This document shows, piece by piece, positions 7,257-16,279 of a DNA stretch of 64,000 nucleotides. Made by a program: the position numbers and the translations under genes. The notes beneath the pieces were generated by a model, which worked only from the letters and a program-made list of their open reading frames with translations, was not told the origin of the DNA and made no database searches. The stretch comes from Rhizobium sp. EC-SD404 (GTDB lineage Bacteria; Pseudomonadota; Alphaproteobacteria; Rhizobiales; Rhizobiaceae): assembly GCF_902498825.1 (NCBI RefSeq), contig NZ_LR701459.1, positions 124,001 through 188,000 of the forward strand, in the 5' to 3' direction. Numbering within the stretch: position 1 is the stretch's first letter; each line of letters begins with the position of its first letter.

Positions 7257-8651
7257 TCAACCTAGCCGATATGCCTTCCGTGCCAAACCGGCAGCGAGAT
7301 CCTGCGCGATGGTGAAAGCTTCGTCCTCCGCCATACGGTGCGACGTCACCAACTCTGCCAAGAAGGCGCAGTCGGTCCGTCGCGCGACATCGTGGCGTGC
7401 CTGGATCGAGGTAACGGCGCGCGTATCGTCGTTGAAACCGGCGGTGTTGTAGAACCCTGCCGTCTCGGTGACCTGCTGGCGATAGCGCCGGATGCCTTCG
7501 AAACTGTCGTGAAACCACCAGGGCGGACCGAGGACGAGCGAGGGCCACGCACCGGCGAGCGGTGCGAGCTCGCGCGTGTAGGTCGTCTCATCGAGCGTAA
7601 AGAGGATCACCCGTAACTGCGGCGCCATGCCGACCGCATCGAGCATCGGCTTCAGCGCTTCGGTGAAGCTGATGGGGACCGGGATATCGAAACCGCGGTC
7701 ACGCCCGTAGTCGGCAAGGACGGAGCGGGAATGGTTGCGGTGCGAGCCGCAATGGAGCTGCATGACCATGCCGTCTTCAGCGGACATGCGCGCCATCTCG
7801 GTCAGCATCTGCGCGCGGAAGAGTTCCGCTTCGCCAACGCCCAAGCGCCCAGTGCGGGCACGCTCGTACAGGCTTGCGGCTTCGCTCTGCGGCAAGTCTG
7901 CCGTGCGCGGCGTTGCATGGCCGTGGTCTGTCGCCGTGGCGCCCAGCTCCCGGAAGGCGGCGCGGCGCGCTCGGTGGGCGTCGAGATAGCCGTCCCATGT
8001 CGCCGTGGACATGCCCGACGCCACTGCCAGTTTTTCCAGGTTCTCCGCAAAACCCGGCTGGTCGGGGTCCGTCACCGCATCGGGACGATAGGTCGGCACC
8101 ACGCGTCCGTTCCACGACGAGTCGCGGATCTGCCGGTGCCACTGCAGATCGTCCAGCGCACCATCGGTCGTGGCGATCACCTCGATGTTGAACCGGTCGT
8201 AGAGCCCGTGGGGCCTGAAGCGATCCTCCTGCAGTGCGGATTCGATGCGCTCATAGGCGGCTTCAGCGGTTTCCGGTCCTAGTCGTTCCGAAAAGCCGAA
8301 GACGTTCTCCAGTGCATGCTCGATCCAGAGTTTGGAGGGCGTTCCGACGAAGAGATGGAAATTCGACGCGAAGGTGCGCCAGATGGCGCGCGGATCGGTT
8401 TCGCCACCCTGCCCGATGCCGAGCGCCTCGAACGATACACCCTGACTGACAAGCATGCGGGTGACGTAATGGTCCGGCGTCACGAACAGCGTCGCCGGGT
8501 CGCTGAACGCCTCGTTCGTCGCCCACCAGCGCGGATCGGTGTGACCGTGCGGCGAAACGATCGGCAGGTCGGCAACCGTCTCGTAGAGCGCGCGGGCGAT
8601 ACCGCGCGTCGTCGCGTCGGTCGGGAACAGTCGATCGGGATGAAGCGCCAT
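7257..8651 (-). CDS. uxaC: Uronate (glucuronate/galacturonate) isomerase
   Basis: 464 residues, normal UxaC length. Converts D-glucuronate to D-fructuronate (and galacturonate to tagaturonate). It belongs to the amidohydrolase-like superfamily: the N-terminal metal site is SPHGHTDP, and later features are MQLHCGSHRNHS and the FTLDETTYTREL region. The start ATG overlaps the TRAP large-permease stop (TAATG), showing translational coupling. The frame stays open upstream of this ATG, but the translation there is not family-like. The following steps of the pathway are encoded divergently (uxuB, uxuA, kdgK). Confidence 0.95.
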   Translation of the reverse strand: MALHPDRLFPTDATTRGIARALYETVADLPIVSPHGHTDPRWWATNEAFSDPATLFVTPDHYVTRMLVSQGVSFEALGIGQGGETDPRAIWRTFASNFHLFVGTPSKLWIEHALENVFGFSERLGPETAEAAYERIESALQEDRFRPHGLYDRFNIEVIATTDGALDDLQWHRQIRDSSWNGRVVPTYRPDAVTDPDQPGFAENLEKLAVASGMSTATWDGYLDAHRARRAAFRELGATATDHGHATPRTADLPQSEAASLYERARTGRLGVGEAELFRAQMLTEMARMSAEDGMVMQLHCGSHRNHSRSVLADYGRDRGFDIPVPISFTEALKPMLDAVGMAPQLRVILFTLDETTYTRELAPLAGAWPSLVLGPPWWFHDSFEGIRRYRQQVTETAGFYNTAGFNDDTRAVTSIQARHDVARRTDCAFLAELVTSHRMAEDEAFTIAQDLAAGLARKAYRLG

Positions 8652-9937
8652 TACATCAGCCAGTTGGGGAGGAACAGGACGATTTCGGGGAAGAGGATCA
8701 TGACCGCGACGAGCAGCAGGACCGCGAGCGCGAGCGGGATGAGTTCGATCGAATAGTCCTTGTAGGAACAGTTCAATATCCCGCAGACTGCGAACATGGA
8801 CACACCAAAAGGCGGCGTCATTCCGCCGAAGGTGACGAGCGTCATCATCACCAGTCCGAAATGCACCGGATCGACGCCGGCAGCCGTGACGACCGGAACG
8901 AGAATCGGCGTCAGGAGCATGACGAGAACCGTCGCCTCCACCAGCATGCCGAGGACGAGCAGGAAGCCAGCGATGACGAAGAGCAGCACGGTCGGATCCG
9001 ACAGCGTCGTCAAGGCCACTTCCGCGATCGACTGCGGCACACGCTCGAAGGTGATGACGTAACCGAACGTGCCGGAGAACAGGATGATCAGCATGATCAT
9101 GCCGATGTCGTTGATGCTCTTCATCATGGCATCGATACAGCCGGCGATCGTCATCTGCCGGTGAATGAAGAAGCCGACGATCAGCGCATAGGCGACTGCG
9201 AAAGCGCCCGCTTCCGACGGCGTGAAATAGCCGAAGCGGATGCCGACGAGGAGCCAGACGGGAAACATGACCGCCCAGAAGCTCTTGCGGAATTCCTGCC
9301 CCACTTCGCGCAGCGTCGGGTAGCGATCGTTGATGGGCTGGTAGTCGCGCTTCACGGCCACCATCCAAGTCGTGGCCATCAGCACGATGGTCAGCAGCAC
9401 GCCGGGGACGATACCGGCGATGAACAGGCGGCCGATCGAGACTTCGCCCAAATAGCCATAGAGGATGAGACCGAGGCTCGGCGGCAGCGTTGCGGTGATC
9501 AGCCCGCCGACGGACAGAATGGCGGCGGTGAACCCGCGGCTATAGCCCTGCTGGATCATCGGGTTTCCGAGAATGCGCGCCTGCATGGCGGCATCGGCGA
9601 CGGCTGAACCCGAGATACCGCCCATCAATGCGGAAAGGATGAGCGTCGATTGGGCGAGCCCGCCGCGCATCCAACCGGCGACGGTGGTCGCAAGCGCGAC
9701 GAGCCGCGGCGTGATGCCGGCGCTGTTCATCAGATTGCCGAGTAGGATGAAGAGCGGCACTGCAAGAAGCGGGAAGGACTGGCTCGCCGCGACGATGCGC
9801 TGCACGGCAGTGCTTTCAGGCAGGAAGACCGAAGGAAGCAGGAAATAACTGGAGCCGGCAATGCCGATCGCGAAGGCGACGGGCATGCCAAGCACGATCA
9901 GGCCGAGCGCAGCCGCGAGGATCAGAGCGGAAATCAT
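8651..9937 (-). CDS. TRAP transporter large permease (DctM family)
   Basis: 428 residues and about 12 hydrophobic helices, including the DctM signatures GSAVADAAMQARIL and PPSLGLILYGYLGEVSIGRL. It is the Na+-coupled translocation subunit of the TRAP system in this operon. It starts inside the DctQ stop (ATGA at 9934-9937) and its stop overlaps the uxaC start. The operon context gives a hexuronate as the most likely substrate. Confidence 0.93.
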   Translation of the reverse strand: MISALILAAALGLIVLGMPVAFAIGIAGSSYFLLPSVFLPESTAVQRIVAASQSFPLLAVPLFILLGNLMNSAGITPRLVALATTVAGWMRGGLAQSTLILSALMGGISGSAVADAAMQARILGNPMIQQGYSRGFTAAILSVGGLITATLPPSLGLILYGYLGEVSIGRLFIAGIVPGVLLTIVLMATTWMVAVKRDYQPINDRYPTLREVGQEFRKSFWAVMFPVWLLVGIRFGYFTPSEAGAFAVAYALIVGFFIHRQMTIAGCIDAMMKSINDIGMIMLIILFSGTFGYVITFERVPQSIAEVALTTLSDPTVLLFVIAGFLLVLGMLVEATVLVMLLTPILVPVVTAAGVDPVHFGLVMMTLVTFGGMTPPFGVSMFAVCGILNCSYKDYSIELIPLALAVLLLVAVMILFPEIVLFLPNWLM

Positions 9938-10434
9938 AGAACGCCTTCCTTGGCCTCATGGGTGGGCTCGTACGAGGCAATCAGGCCCTTGGCCCAGAAG
10001 CGGCGCAGAAACGAAATGGCCAACAGCGCAGCGCCGACGGGAAGGGCGAGCGTTACGAGACCATAGCTCAGCCCGGACGCGCCGAGCGTGCGCTGCCAGT
10101 TGCCAGCCGAAAGCTCGAAGCCGAGCTTGGCGACGAAGCCCAGGAAGATGAGCATCAGCAACAGGTTGAAACCGGCAACCCAACGGCGCAACGTTACCGG
10201 AAGAATGTCGGGGAGTGCGGAAACTCGAATGTGTTCGCCGTGCTTTGCCGTCAGGTCCGCGCCGATCATGCACGTCCAGATCAGAAAGAGCTGCGCAAAC
10301 TGCGGGCCGGACGTGATCGGCAGGCCGACCGAACGGCCGACGGCCGTCAACAGCACGGCAAAAACCGTCGCAGCGAGCATCGAGAGCGCAAGCACGAGTT
10401 CGATGCGGTCATAGATTTTCCAGAATACGGACAT
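9934..10434 (-). CDS. TRAP transporter small permease (DctQ family)
   Basis: 166 residues with four predicted membrane helices. It shows the DctQ pattern RSVGLPITSGPQFAQLFLIW in helix 2 and ADLTAKHGEHIRV before helix 3. It forms the membrane complex with the downstream DctM subunit, with which it overlaps by 4 bp. Confidence 0.92.
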   Translation of the reverse strand: MSVFWKIYDRIELVLALSMLAATVFAVLLTAVGRSVGLPITSGPQFAQLFLIWTCMIGADLTAKHGEHIRVSALPDILPVTLRRWVAGFNLLLMLIFLGFVAKLGFELSAGNWQRTLGASGLSYGLVTLALPVGAALLAISFLRRFWAKGLIASYEPTHEAKEGVL

Positions 10435-10462
10435 CGGAGCCCTCGCCGGCCATCATCGGATT

Positions 10463-10496
10463 GGTTCGGGCGGCAATGAAGACCGCCGCCCAAACC
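10463..10496 (-). other. Hairpin between TRAP binding-protein and permease genes
   Basis: GGTT-GGGCGGC (10463-10474) pairs with GCCGCCC-AACC (10485-10496) around a 10-base loop, with single-base bulges. There is no T-run, so it is more likely a partial attenuator or 3'-end protector that keeps binding-protein mRNA above permease mRNA than a full terminator. Confidence 0.55.
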
Positions 10497-10512
10497 TCAG
10501 GTCAAATCCGTC

Positions 10513-11493
10513 TTATTGGGCGGACGGAAGGTATGGCTGCAGCGCTTCGCGGGCTTCAACCAGACCGACTTCTTCGTAGACGGACGCCGTCGCCTCGCGG
10601 AATGGCGCCATGTCGACTTCGTTGAAGGCGACGCCGGCAGCTTCCATTTCGGTCTGCACTTCGCTTAGGCGTTCGACCGTCATGCGGGTCGCCTCGTCGC
10701 CGGCTGCCTTCAGTTCCTCGTCGATGATCGTACGGATATCGTCGGGCAGCGACTCCCACCAGGCTTGCGACGTCGCGAGACCCGTGAAGAGCTGGATGTG
10801 GTTCGTCATGGCGATATTGGTCGCCACTTCGTGGAGCTTGATGCCATAGGCGCCCGTGAGCTGCGCTTCGGCGCCATCGATCGCACCGAGCTGGAGCGCC
10901 GAATAGACTTCAGACCACGCCATCGGTGCTGCCGTCGCGCCCATGGACTCGACCGTGGCGATCCAGCTCGGCGCATCGATGGTGCGCACGCGCACGCCCG
11001 ACAGGTCTGCCGGTGCCGTGATCTCCTTCTGGGTGATCATCTGACGCGTGCCCTGGAACCAGTTGTAGTTCAGGAGGCGGATGCCGGAGCTTTCGGCAAG
11101 CTCTTCGACCCATTCGCCGTAGACGGGCGAGTCGGTGATTGCGGCGTACTGGGTGTAGTCGTCGACGAGATAGGGTGCCGCCAGAATGCCGAGCTCGGCA
11201 TGCAGAGGCGCCAGGCGTCCGGCATCGACGAGCGCCGCGATCGGCGCGCCGTTGCGGATTTGCTCCAAAACGTCGTTGTCCTCACCGAGCTGCGAGCTCG
11301 GGTAGATCGTGACATCGACGCGGCCATCGGAGCGCTCCTCGATGCGCTGTTCGGCGCCCTGCATGGCGATGACCAGCGGGTCCTGCACCGTCTGCGACGT
11401 CGACAGGTTGAGCGAGAATTCCTGCGCCGAGGCGACGCCCGACACGATGGCGAGTGCAGTGGTCAGTCCGAGTGTTTTCAGTGTGACGTTCAT
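10513..11493 (-). CDS. TRAP transporter substrate-binding protein (DctP family)
   Basis: 326 residues with a signal peptide (cleavage near VASAQE, residue 24), so periplasmic. DctP features include the VRTIDAPSWIATVESMGATAAPMAWSEVYSALQLGAIDGAE region, whose Arg normally binds the substrate carboxylate. Gene order is binding protein, DctQ, DctM, uxaC. The context predicts glucuronate or a related uronate as ligand. Confidence 0.93.
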   Translation of the reverse strand: MNVTLKTLGLTTALAIVSGVASAQEFSLNLSTSQTVQDPLVIAMQGAEQRIEERSDGRVDVTIYPSSQLGEDNDVLEQIRNGAPIAALVDAGRLAPLHAELGILAAPYLVDDYTQYAAITDSPVYGEWVEELAESSGIRLLNYNWFQGTRQMITQKEITAPADLSGVRVRTIDAPSWIATVESMGATAAPMAWSEVYSALQLGAIDGAEAQLTGAYGIKLHEVATNIAMTNHIQLFTGLATSQAWWESLPDDIRTIIDEELKAAGDEATRMTVERLSEVQTEMEAAGVAFNEVDMAPFREATASVYEEVGLVEAREALQPYLPSAQ

Positions 11494-11509
11494 GATCGAT
11501 CCTCCTTGA

Positions 11510-12754
11510 TCATTGTCGGTGGTTTTCGGCCGTGGATGCCGGGTGCGGCGTCAGTGTCCAAAGACCGGCGCGTGCGCCTTCCGTGACGAAGATGGCCACG
11601 TGGTAAAGCAGACGGCTCAAGGCTTCCGACCACACTGACCGGCCTTCAGCATCGAGGCGATTGACCCAGACCGGCAGACCGGTTGCGGCAGCGGGCGCGA
11701 AGAAATGGCGGGCCATGATCGATGCGAGGTCGCGTGCGCGTTTCGCGTCCTGTGCGTCGGCGACGCGTGCATGGCGCGCGGCATAGAACTTGCCGGCTTC
11801 CGTCAATGGCCAGAGAAAATGCGTGTTCTCGGTGATCTCACCTCGAGCGTCCAGCGCATCGAAAGGGAGACCTTCCAAGAGACCGGGCCGAGCTGCCAGC
11901 CCGTGCCGCTCGACGAAGGCGATCATGGGATCGGCCAGCGATCGGGCATCGTTCTTGCCGGCCAGATCGGCGTAGCGATGCAGCAGCCAAGCCCATTCAT
12001 ACTGATGGCCCGGCTCGCGCCGCTCGCCGTCCGTGCCCGCCAGAGGCTGCAGGTCATGACCGACGAATTCGCGCACCGCGCCTGACTCGTCATCGACAAA
12101 GAAGCGACGGCACATATCGAGCATCGTCTCCGCGCGTTCCAGCCAAACGCGATCGCCGGTCATCTCGAATGCCTGAAGCAACGCCTCAAACATGTGCATG
12201 TGCGGGTTCTGCGCGCGCAGATCGCCGGGCGTTGCGCCCTTGGCCGCCATGACAACGTCTTCCCAGAGCGCACCGGTGCCGGGGTCGGTCAGGCGCTCCG
12301 AAATGAAGGCCCAGCATTCATCGATCCGGCGCTGCGCCACCGCATCCGGCGCGGCTTTCTGCAGGGTCACAAGTGCAAGAAGCACGAAGGACTGATCGTA
12401 GGTTCTGCGCACTTGCGATGCCGGATCGGCCAATGCCTGGCCGTCACGCGCAACGCTGAACCGGTAACCACCGTCCGCATCGCGGAGATGCTCATCGAGA
12501 AAGCGATACGTATCGATCGCCGCATCGAGCAACTGCTTGTCGCCGGTGGCAAGATGCAGATGAGCGAGCGTGAACGCGATGCGCGCATGAACGAGCGTCG
12601 TCTTGGCATCGCCTTCGACCGGGCGCCCGTCCAGAGCGAGACGATCGAAAATACCGCCATCCACCTGGTCATGCGCAAGCTGCAGCCAACGCGGCACGAA
12701 GGACGAGGCGAAGCTGCCAACGTCGAACATCGCGATGGGGACAACGACGCTCAT
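11510..12754 (-). CDS. AGE-family sugar isomerase/2-epimerase in uronate operon
   Basis: 414 residues with the (alpha/alpha)6-barrel AGE signature. NPHMHMFE (183-190) and EPGHQYEW (247-254) carry the histidines that act as acid/base in N-acylglucosamine 2-epimerase, mannose isomerase and YihS, so the protein looks active. It overlaps the GntR gene by 4 bp and precedes the TRAP genes, so it is an integral member of the operon. A plausible role is isomerising an additional sugar acid (for example a mannuronate-type aldose to fructuronate) or a neutral sugar released with uronates. The exact substrate is not known. Confidence 0.85.
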   Translation of the reverse strand: MSVVVPIAMFDVGSFASSFVPRWLQLAHDQVDGGIFDRLALDGRPVEGDAKTTLVHARIAFTLAHLHLATGDKQLLDAAIDTYRFLDEHLRDADGGYRFSVARDGQALADPASQVRRTYDQSFVLLALVTLQKAAPDAVAQRRIDECWAFISERLTDPGTGALWEDVVMAAKGATPGDLRAQNPHMHMFEALLQAFEMTGDRVWLERAETMLDMCRRFFVDDESGAVREFVGHDLQPLAGTDGERREPGHQYEWAWLLHRYADLAGKNDARSLADPMIAFVERHGLAARPGLLEGLPFDALDARGEITENTHFLWPLTEAGKFYAARHARVADAQDAKRARDLASIMARHFFAPAAATGLPVWVNRLDAEGRSVWSEALSRLLYHVAIFVTEGARAGLWTLTPHPASTAENHRQ

Positions 12755-13491
12755 GGCGCTTCAACGCGTTCGTCGAAATAGGCCGGCAGCGCGGCGATCA
12801 CGGCCGGCAGATCGTCGAGGATCTGCCGCAGATGCGACCGCATCGCGCCTTCGGCTCCATCGCCGTCGCCGTTGCGGATCGTCTGGACGACGTCTTCATG
12901 CTGCGAAAGGAGTTGGCGCAAGGGGAACTGCTTGGCGCTCAGATGGCGAACACGATCCATCTGCGTCTTCAGGGGCTGCAGGATATCCCAGCTCGCACCC
13001 TGCCCGGCTTCAGATGCCAGCATGCGGTGAAAACGCTCGTCGAGCTGAATGAATGTCGTCGGGTCGTCGGCCTCGACGGTAGCGCGCTGGCGGAGGATCA
13101 GATCGTCCAGTTCCCGCAAGAACACCTCTTTCGGACGCGCCGCGAGGATCCGGACGATGTCCGCCTCGACGGCTTCGCGCACGAAGCGAGCGGACATGAC
13201 GGCGGCGACATTGATCTGGCTGACATAGGTACCGCGCTGCGGCCTGATCTCGACGAGGCTTTCCTCGGACAATTTGATGAAGGCTTCGCGCACCGGCTGG
13301 CGGCTGACGGCATAGGATGCCGCGACATCGACCTCGGAGAGCCGCGTTCCCGGCACGAGGTCGCCCTTCACGATACGCTCACGCAACAGGCGATAGAGGC
13401 GCGGGCCCACGGCCTGCCCCCGTTCCTCGTCACGCGCTTTCACTGCGTATGCGTCTCGCAAGTTCACGTTAATCTCCTCCGCGACAAGCAA
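12751..13491 (-). CDS. GntR family regulator, FCD/FadR subfamily
   Basis: 246 residues. The winged HTH lies at about 25-90 (GTRLSEVDVAASYAVSRQPVREAFIKLS), and the C-terminal FCD helical domain has metal-ligand-type residues (DERFHRML, SQHEDVV, MRSHL). It heads the uronate operon, overlaps the isomerase gene, and is divergent from uxuA with only 92 bp between starts. It should therefore repress both arms and be released by a uronate intermediate, as UxuR/ExuR-type regulators are; the inducer is inferred. Confidence 0.92.
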   Translation of the reverse strand: MLVAEEINVNLRDAYAVKARDEERGQAVGPRLYRLLRERIVKGDLVPGTRLSEVDVAASYAVSRQPVREAFIKLSEESLVEIRPQRGTYVSQINVAAVMSARFVREAVEADIVRILAARPKEVFLRELDDLILRQRATVEADDPTTFIQLDERFHRMLASEAGQGASWDILQPLKTQMDRVRHLSAKQFPLRQLLSQHEDVVQTIRNGDGDGAEGAMRSHLRQILDDLPAVIAALPAYFDERVEAP

Positions 13492-13499
13492 TGAACCAT

Positions 13500-13513
13500 A
13501 CTACCATACTAGT
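13500..13513. promoter_or_regulatory. Candidate operator of the divergent uronate operons
   Basis: The 14-bp inverted repeat ACTA-CCATAC-TAGT lies within the only intergenic region (92 bp) between the GntR gene and uxuA. An overlapping direct repeat CCATACTA precedes it. The location and the TAGT/ACTA arms suit a FadR-subfamily dimer. Confidence 0.5.
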
Positions 13514-13583
13514 CAACATCAAAGCCTGATGCTATCTGATGGCGGGTCGTCTAAGAGCGGCTCAACATGCAGGAGGAGCATTC

Positions 13584-14801
13584 ATGCGGCAGACGTGGCG
13601 CTGGTTCGGCCCGAAGGATCGGGTCTCCATCGACGATATGATGCAGGCCGGCGTCGAAGGGGTCGTCTCGGCTTTGCACCACATACCGACCGGGTCGGTC
13701 TGGACGCAGGATGAGATCGAAAAGCGGCAGGCGCTGATCGGCCGCATGAAGGACGGAGCTCCATCGGGCCTTGCCTGGGAAGTCGTCGAAAGCCTGCCCG
13801 TTTCGGAGGACATCAAGAAGCAGACCGGCGACTGGCGCGGGCATATCGATGCCTGGCGCACCTCGCTCAAGCACCTGCACGCGGCAGGCATCGAGACGAT
13901 CTGCTACAATTTCATGCCGGTGCTCGACTGGACGCGCACAGAACTCGCGCATCGCCGCCCGAACGGCGCTACCTGCATGCGCTTCGACCTGACCGATTTC
14001 GCGGCGTTCGACATTCACATCCTGAACCGGCCGGGTGCGAGTGAAGGTTTCAGCGAAGCGATCGTCGAAGATGCCGGCCGTCGCTTTGCCGCCATGTCGG
14101 ATAGCGCGCGGGCGCAGCTTGCCGACAACATCGTGTGCGGATTGCCTGGCGCCGCCGAGAGCTTCACGCTCGATGACATTCGCGACCATCTTGCCGGCTA
14201 TGCCGTGCTTGGCGAAGATCGCTTGCGCCAGAATCTCGTCGATTTTCTTTCCGAGGTCGCGCCGCTCGCGGAAGACCTCGGCATGCGGCTCTGCTGCCAT
14301 CCGGACGACCCGCCGTTCCCGCTGCTCGGGCTGCCGCGCATCATGTCGACGGAAGCGGACTACCGCGCCATTCTCGATGCGGTCGATCTCCCGTCCAATG
14401 GCGTGACGCTGTGTTCGGGATCGCTGGGTGCGCGTCCGGACAACGATCTGCCCCAGATGATGGAGCGGCTCGGCGATCGGGTGCACTTCCTGCATCTGCG
14501 CAACGTGACACGCGAGGGCGCCGATATCTCAGGCAGCTTCTTCGAGGACGAGCATCTTGGCGGTAGCACGGACATGGTCGCTCTCATCGCCGCCGTGGTC
14601 CGCGAGGAGCGCAAGCGCCGGCAGGCGGGTCGGCGTGACGTGTCGATCCCGTTCCGGCCCGATCACGGCCAGGAGATCCTCGACGATTTCCAGCGCAAGG
14701 CACAGCCCGGCTATCCGGCGATCGGTCGGCTGAAGGGGCTCGCCGAACTGCGCGGCATCATGACGGCCCTCACCCACGAACGCGAAGGCCTCCGGTCATG
14801 A
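13584..14801 (+). CDS. uxuA: Mannonate dehydratase
   Basis: 405 residues. Dehydrates D-mannonate to 2-keto-3-deoxygluconate. It begins MRQTWRWFGPKD, the usual UxuA N-terminus, with AGGAGG just upstream, so in-frame codons before 13584 were excluded. Family motifs are YNFMPVLDWTRT, LCCHPDDPP (metal ligands), VTLCSGSLGARPDND and FRPDHG near the C-terminus. First gene of uxuA-uxuB-kdgK, overlapping uxuB by 4 bp. Confidence 0.96.
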   Translation: MRQTWRWFGPKDRVSIDDMMQAGVEGVVSALHHIPTGSVWTQDEIEKRQALIGRMKDGAPSGLAWEVVESLPVSEDIKKQTGDWRGHIDAWRTSLKHLHAAGIETICYNFMPVLDWTRTELAHRRPNGATCMRFDLTDFAAFDIHILNRPGASEGFSEAIVEDAGRRFAAMSDSARAQLADNIVCGLPGAAESFTLDDIRDHLAGYAVLGEDRLRQNLVDFLSEVAPLAEDLGMRLCCHPDDPPFPLLGLPRIMSTEADYRAILDAVDLPSNGVTLCSGSLGARPDNDLPQMMERLGDRVHFLHLRNVTREGADISGSFFEDEHLGGSTDMVALIAAVVREERKRRQAGRRDVSIPFRPDHGQEILDDFQRKAQPGYPAIGRLKGLAELRGIMTALTHEREGLRS

Positions 14802-16279
14802 GCGGTCCGGACGCGACGCCGCGGCTTGCCGCATTGTCCGACGTTGATGGACGGGCGCGGCTTCCCACTTACCGGCCGGAGGATCACGGCACCGGAATCG
14901 TCCATCTCGGACTTGGCGCCTTTCACCGGGCGCATCAGGCTGTCGCGACCGACGACGCGCTCGCGGCGAAAGGCGGTGACTGGCGCATCTGCGGCGTCAG
15001 CTTGCGCAGCACTGCGCTCGCGGAAGCGCTGGCGCCGCAGAACGGCCTTTACACGCTGATCGAACGTGGCACCGACGGCACCCGCGCCCGTGTGATCGGA
15101 TCGCTGTCGCGTGTCATCGCCAACGATCCCGCCGCGACGCTCACGGCACTATGCGACCCGGCCGTGAAGATCGTGACCCTGACGGTGACCGAAAAGGGCT
15201 ACGGTATCGACCGCGCCAATGGCGGACATGACCCCTCGCATCCGGCCGTCGCGGCGGACCTCAAGTCGCCGGAAACCCCGTCGGGCGTTCTGGGCCTGCT
15301 GACCGCCGCCCTCAAGGCGCGACGCGATGCCGGTATCGCTCCATTCACAGTTCTTTCCTGTGACAATCTTCCGGAAAACGGACGACTCCTGCGCAGTGGC
15401 GTCATCGGCTTCGCCGGCGCCCTGGACACGGAACTTGCGGACTTCATCGCCGCGAAAGTGGCGTTTCCATCGTCGATGGTGGATCGCATCACGCCGGCCG
15501 CAACCGACCAGACGCTGGCCGATGCGGCGGAGGCGACGGGCTGCGTCGACCTTGCCGCGGTGGAGACCGAACAGTTCAGCCAGTGGGTTATCGAGGATCA
15601 TTTTCCGCAGGGCCGACCCGCTTGGGAAGCCGGTGGTGCGATCTTCGTCGCGGATGTGACGCCGTTCGAGCGGGCCAAGCTCACCATGCTCAACGGCACC
15701 CATTCGATGCTGGCATATGCGGGGTTTCTCTCCGGTCGCCAGCTCGTCCGCGACGTGATGGGCGACCCGGCTCTGGCGGCGCTCGTAAGGCGACATCTGC
15801 AAGATGCCGGCCAGATTCTGCCGCCCTTGCCGGGCTTCGACGTGCAGGCTTATGCCACCGCGCTCGAGGACCGTTTTCGCAATCCGGCAATTGCCCATGC
15901 GACCTATCAGATCGCGATGGACGGCACCGAGAAACTGCCGCAGCGGATCTTCGCGCCGGCAATCGTCGCTCTCGATGCCGGGCAGCCGATGCGCCCCTTC
16001 GCATTCGCGACTGCGGCGTGGATGCGCTACACGCTGGGTGTCAGCGACGCCGGTGAGCCCTATGCGCTGCGCGATCCGCGCGAAGACGAGATCAAGCAGC
16101 AGGTTCAATCCGTGCCGCGAGACGCTGACGCCATCCGCTCGTCATTGAGTGCGCTTCCCAACTTCATACCATCGCAGCTTGCGCGATCCGAAGTATGGAA
16201 CGATGCGGTAGACGATTGCCTCGACACCATCCTGACTCAGGGCATGGCTGCCGCAGTTCTCGCAGAGGCGCACCGATGA
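14798..16279 (+). CDS. uxuB: D-mannonate oxidoreductase (fructuronate reductase)
   Basis: 493 residues, polyol-specific long-chain dehydrogenase family. The NAD(H)-binding segment is HLGLGAFHRAHQA (36-48), and the catalytic signature K294-xxxx-N299-GTH302 lies in KLTMLNGTHSML. Reduces fructuronate to mannonate. It could also be a mannitol dehydrogenase homologue, but coupling to uxuA and kdgK by ATGA overlaps settles the role. Confidence 0.94.
   Translation: MSGPDATPRLAALSDVDGRARLPTYRPEDHGTGIVHLGLGAFHRAHQAVATDDALAAKGGDWRICGVSLRSTALAEALAPQNGLYTLIERGTDGTRARVIGSLSRVIANDPAATLTALCDPAVKIVTLTVTEKGYGIDRANGGHDPSHPAVAADLKSPETPSGVLGLLTAALKARRDAGIAPFTVLSCDNLPENGRLLRSGVIGFAGALDTELADFIAAKVAFPSSMVDRITPAATDQTLADAAEATGCVDLAAVETEQFSQWVIEDHFPQGRPAWEAGGAIFVADVTPFERAKLTMLNGTHSMLAYAGFLSGRQLVRDVMGDPALAALVRRHLQDAGQILPPLPGFDVQAYATALEDRFRNPAIAHATYQIAMDGTEKLPQRIFAPAIVALDAGQPMRPFAFATAAWMRYTLGVSDAGEPYALRDPREDEIKQQVQSVPRDADAIRSSLSALPNFIPSQLARSEVWNDAVDDCLDTILTQGMAAAVLAEAHR

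Noticed and set aside
8652..9368. Upstream in-frame extension of uxaC
   Set aside because: This stretch is dctM read in the wrong frame. uxaC starts at 8651 with a TAATG overlap.
16195..16275. Upstream start for kdgK inside uxuB
   Set aside because: The ATGA overlap start at 16276 gives the normal PfkB N-terminus.
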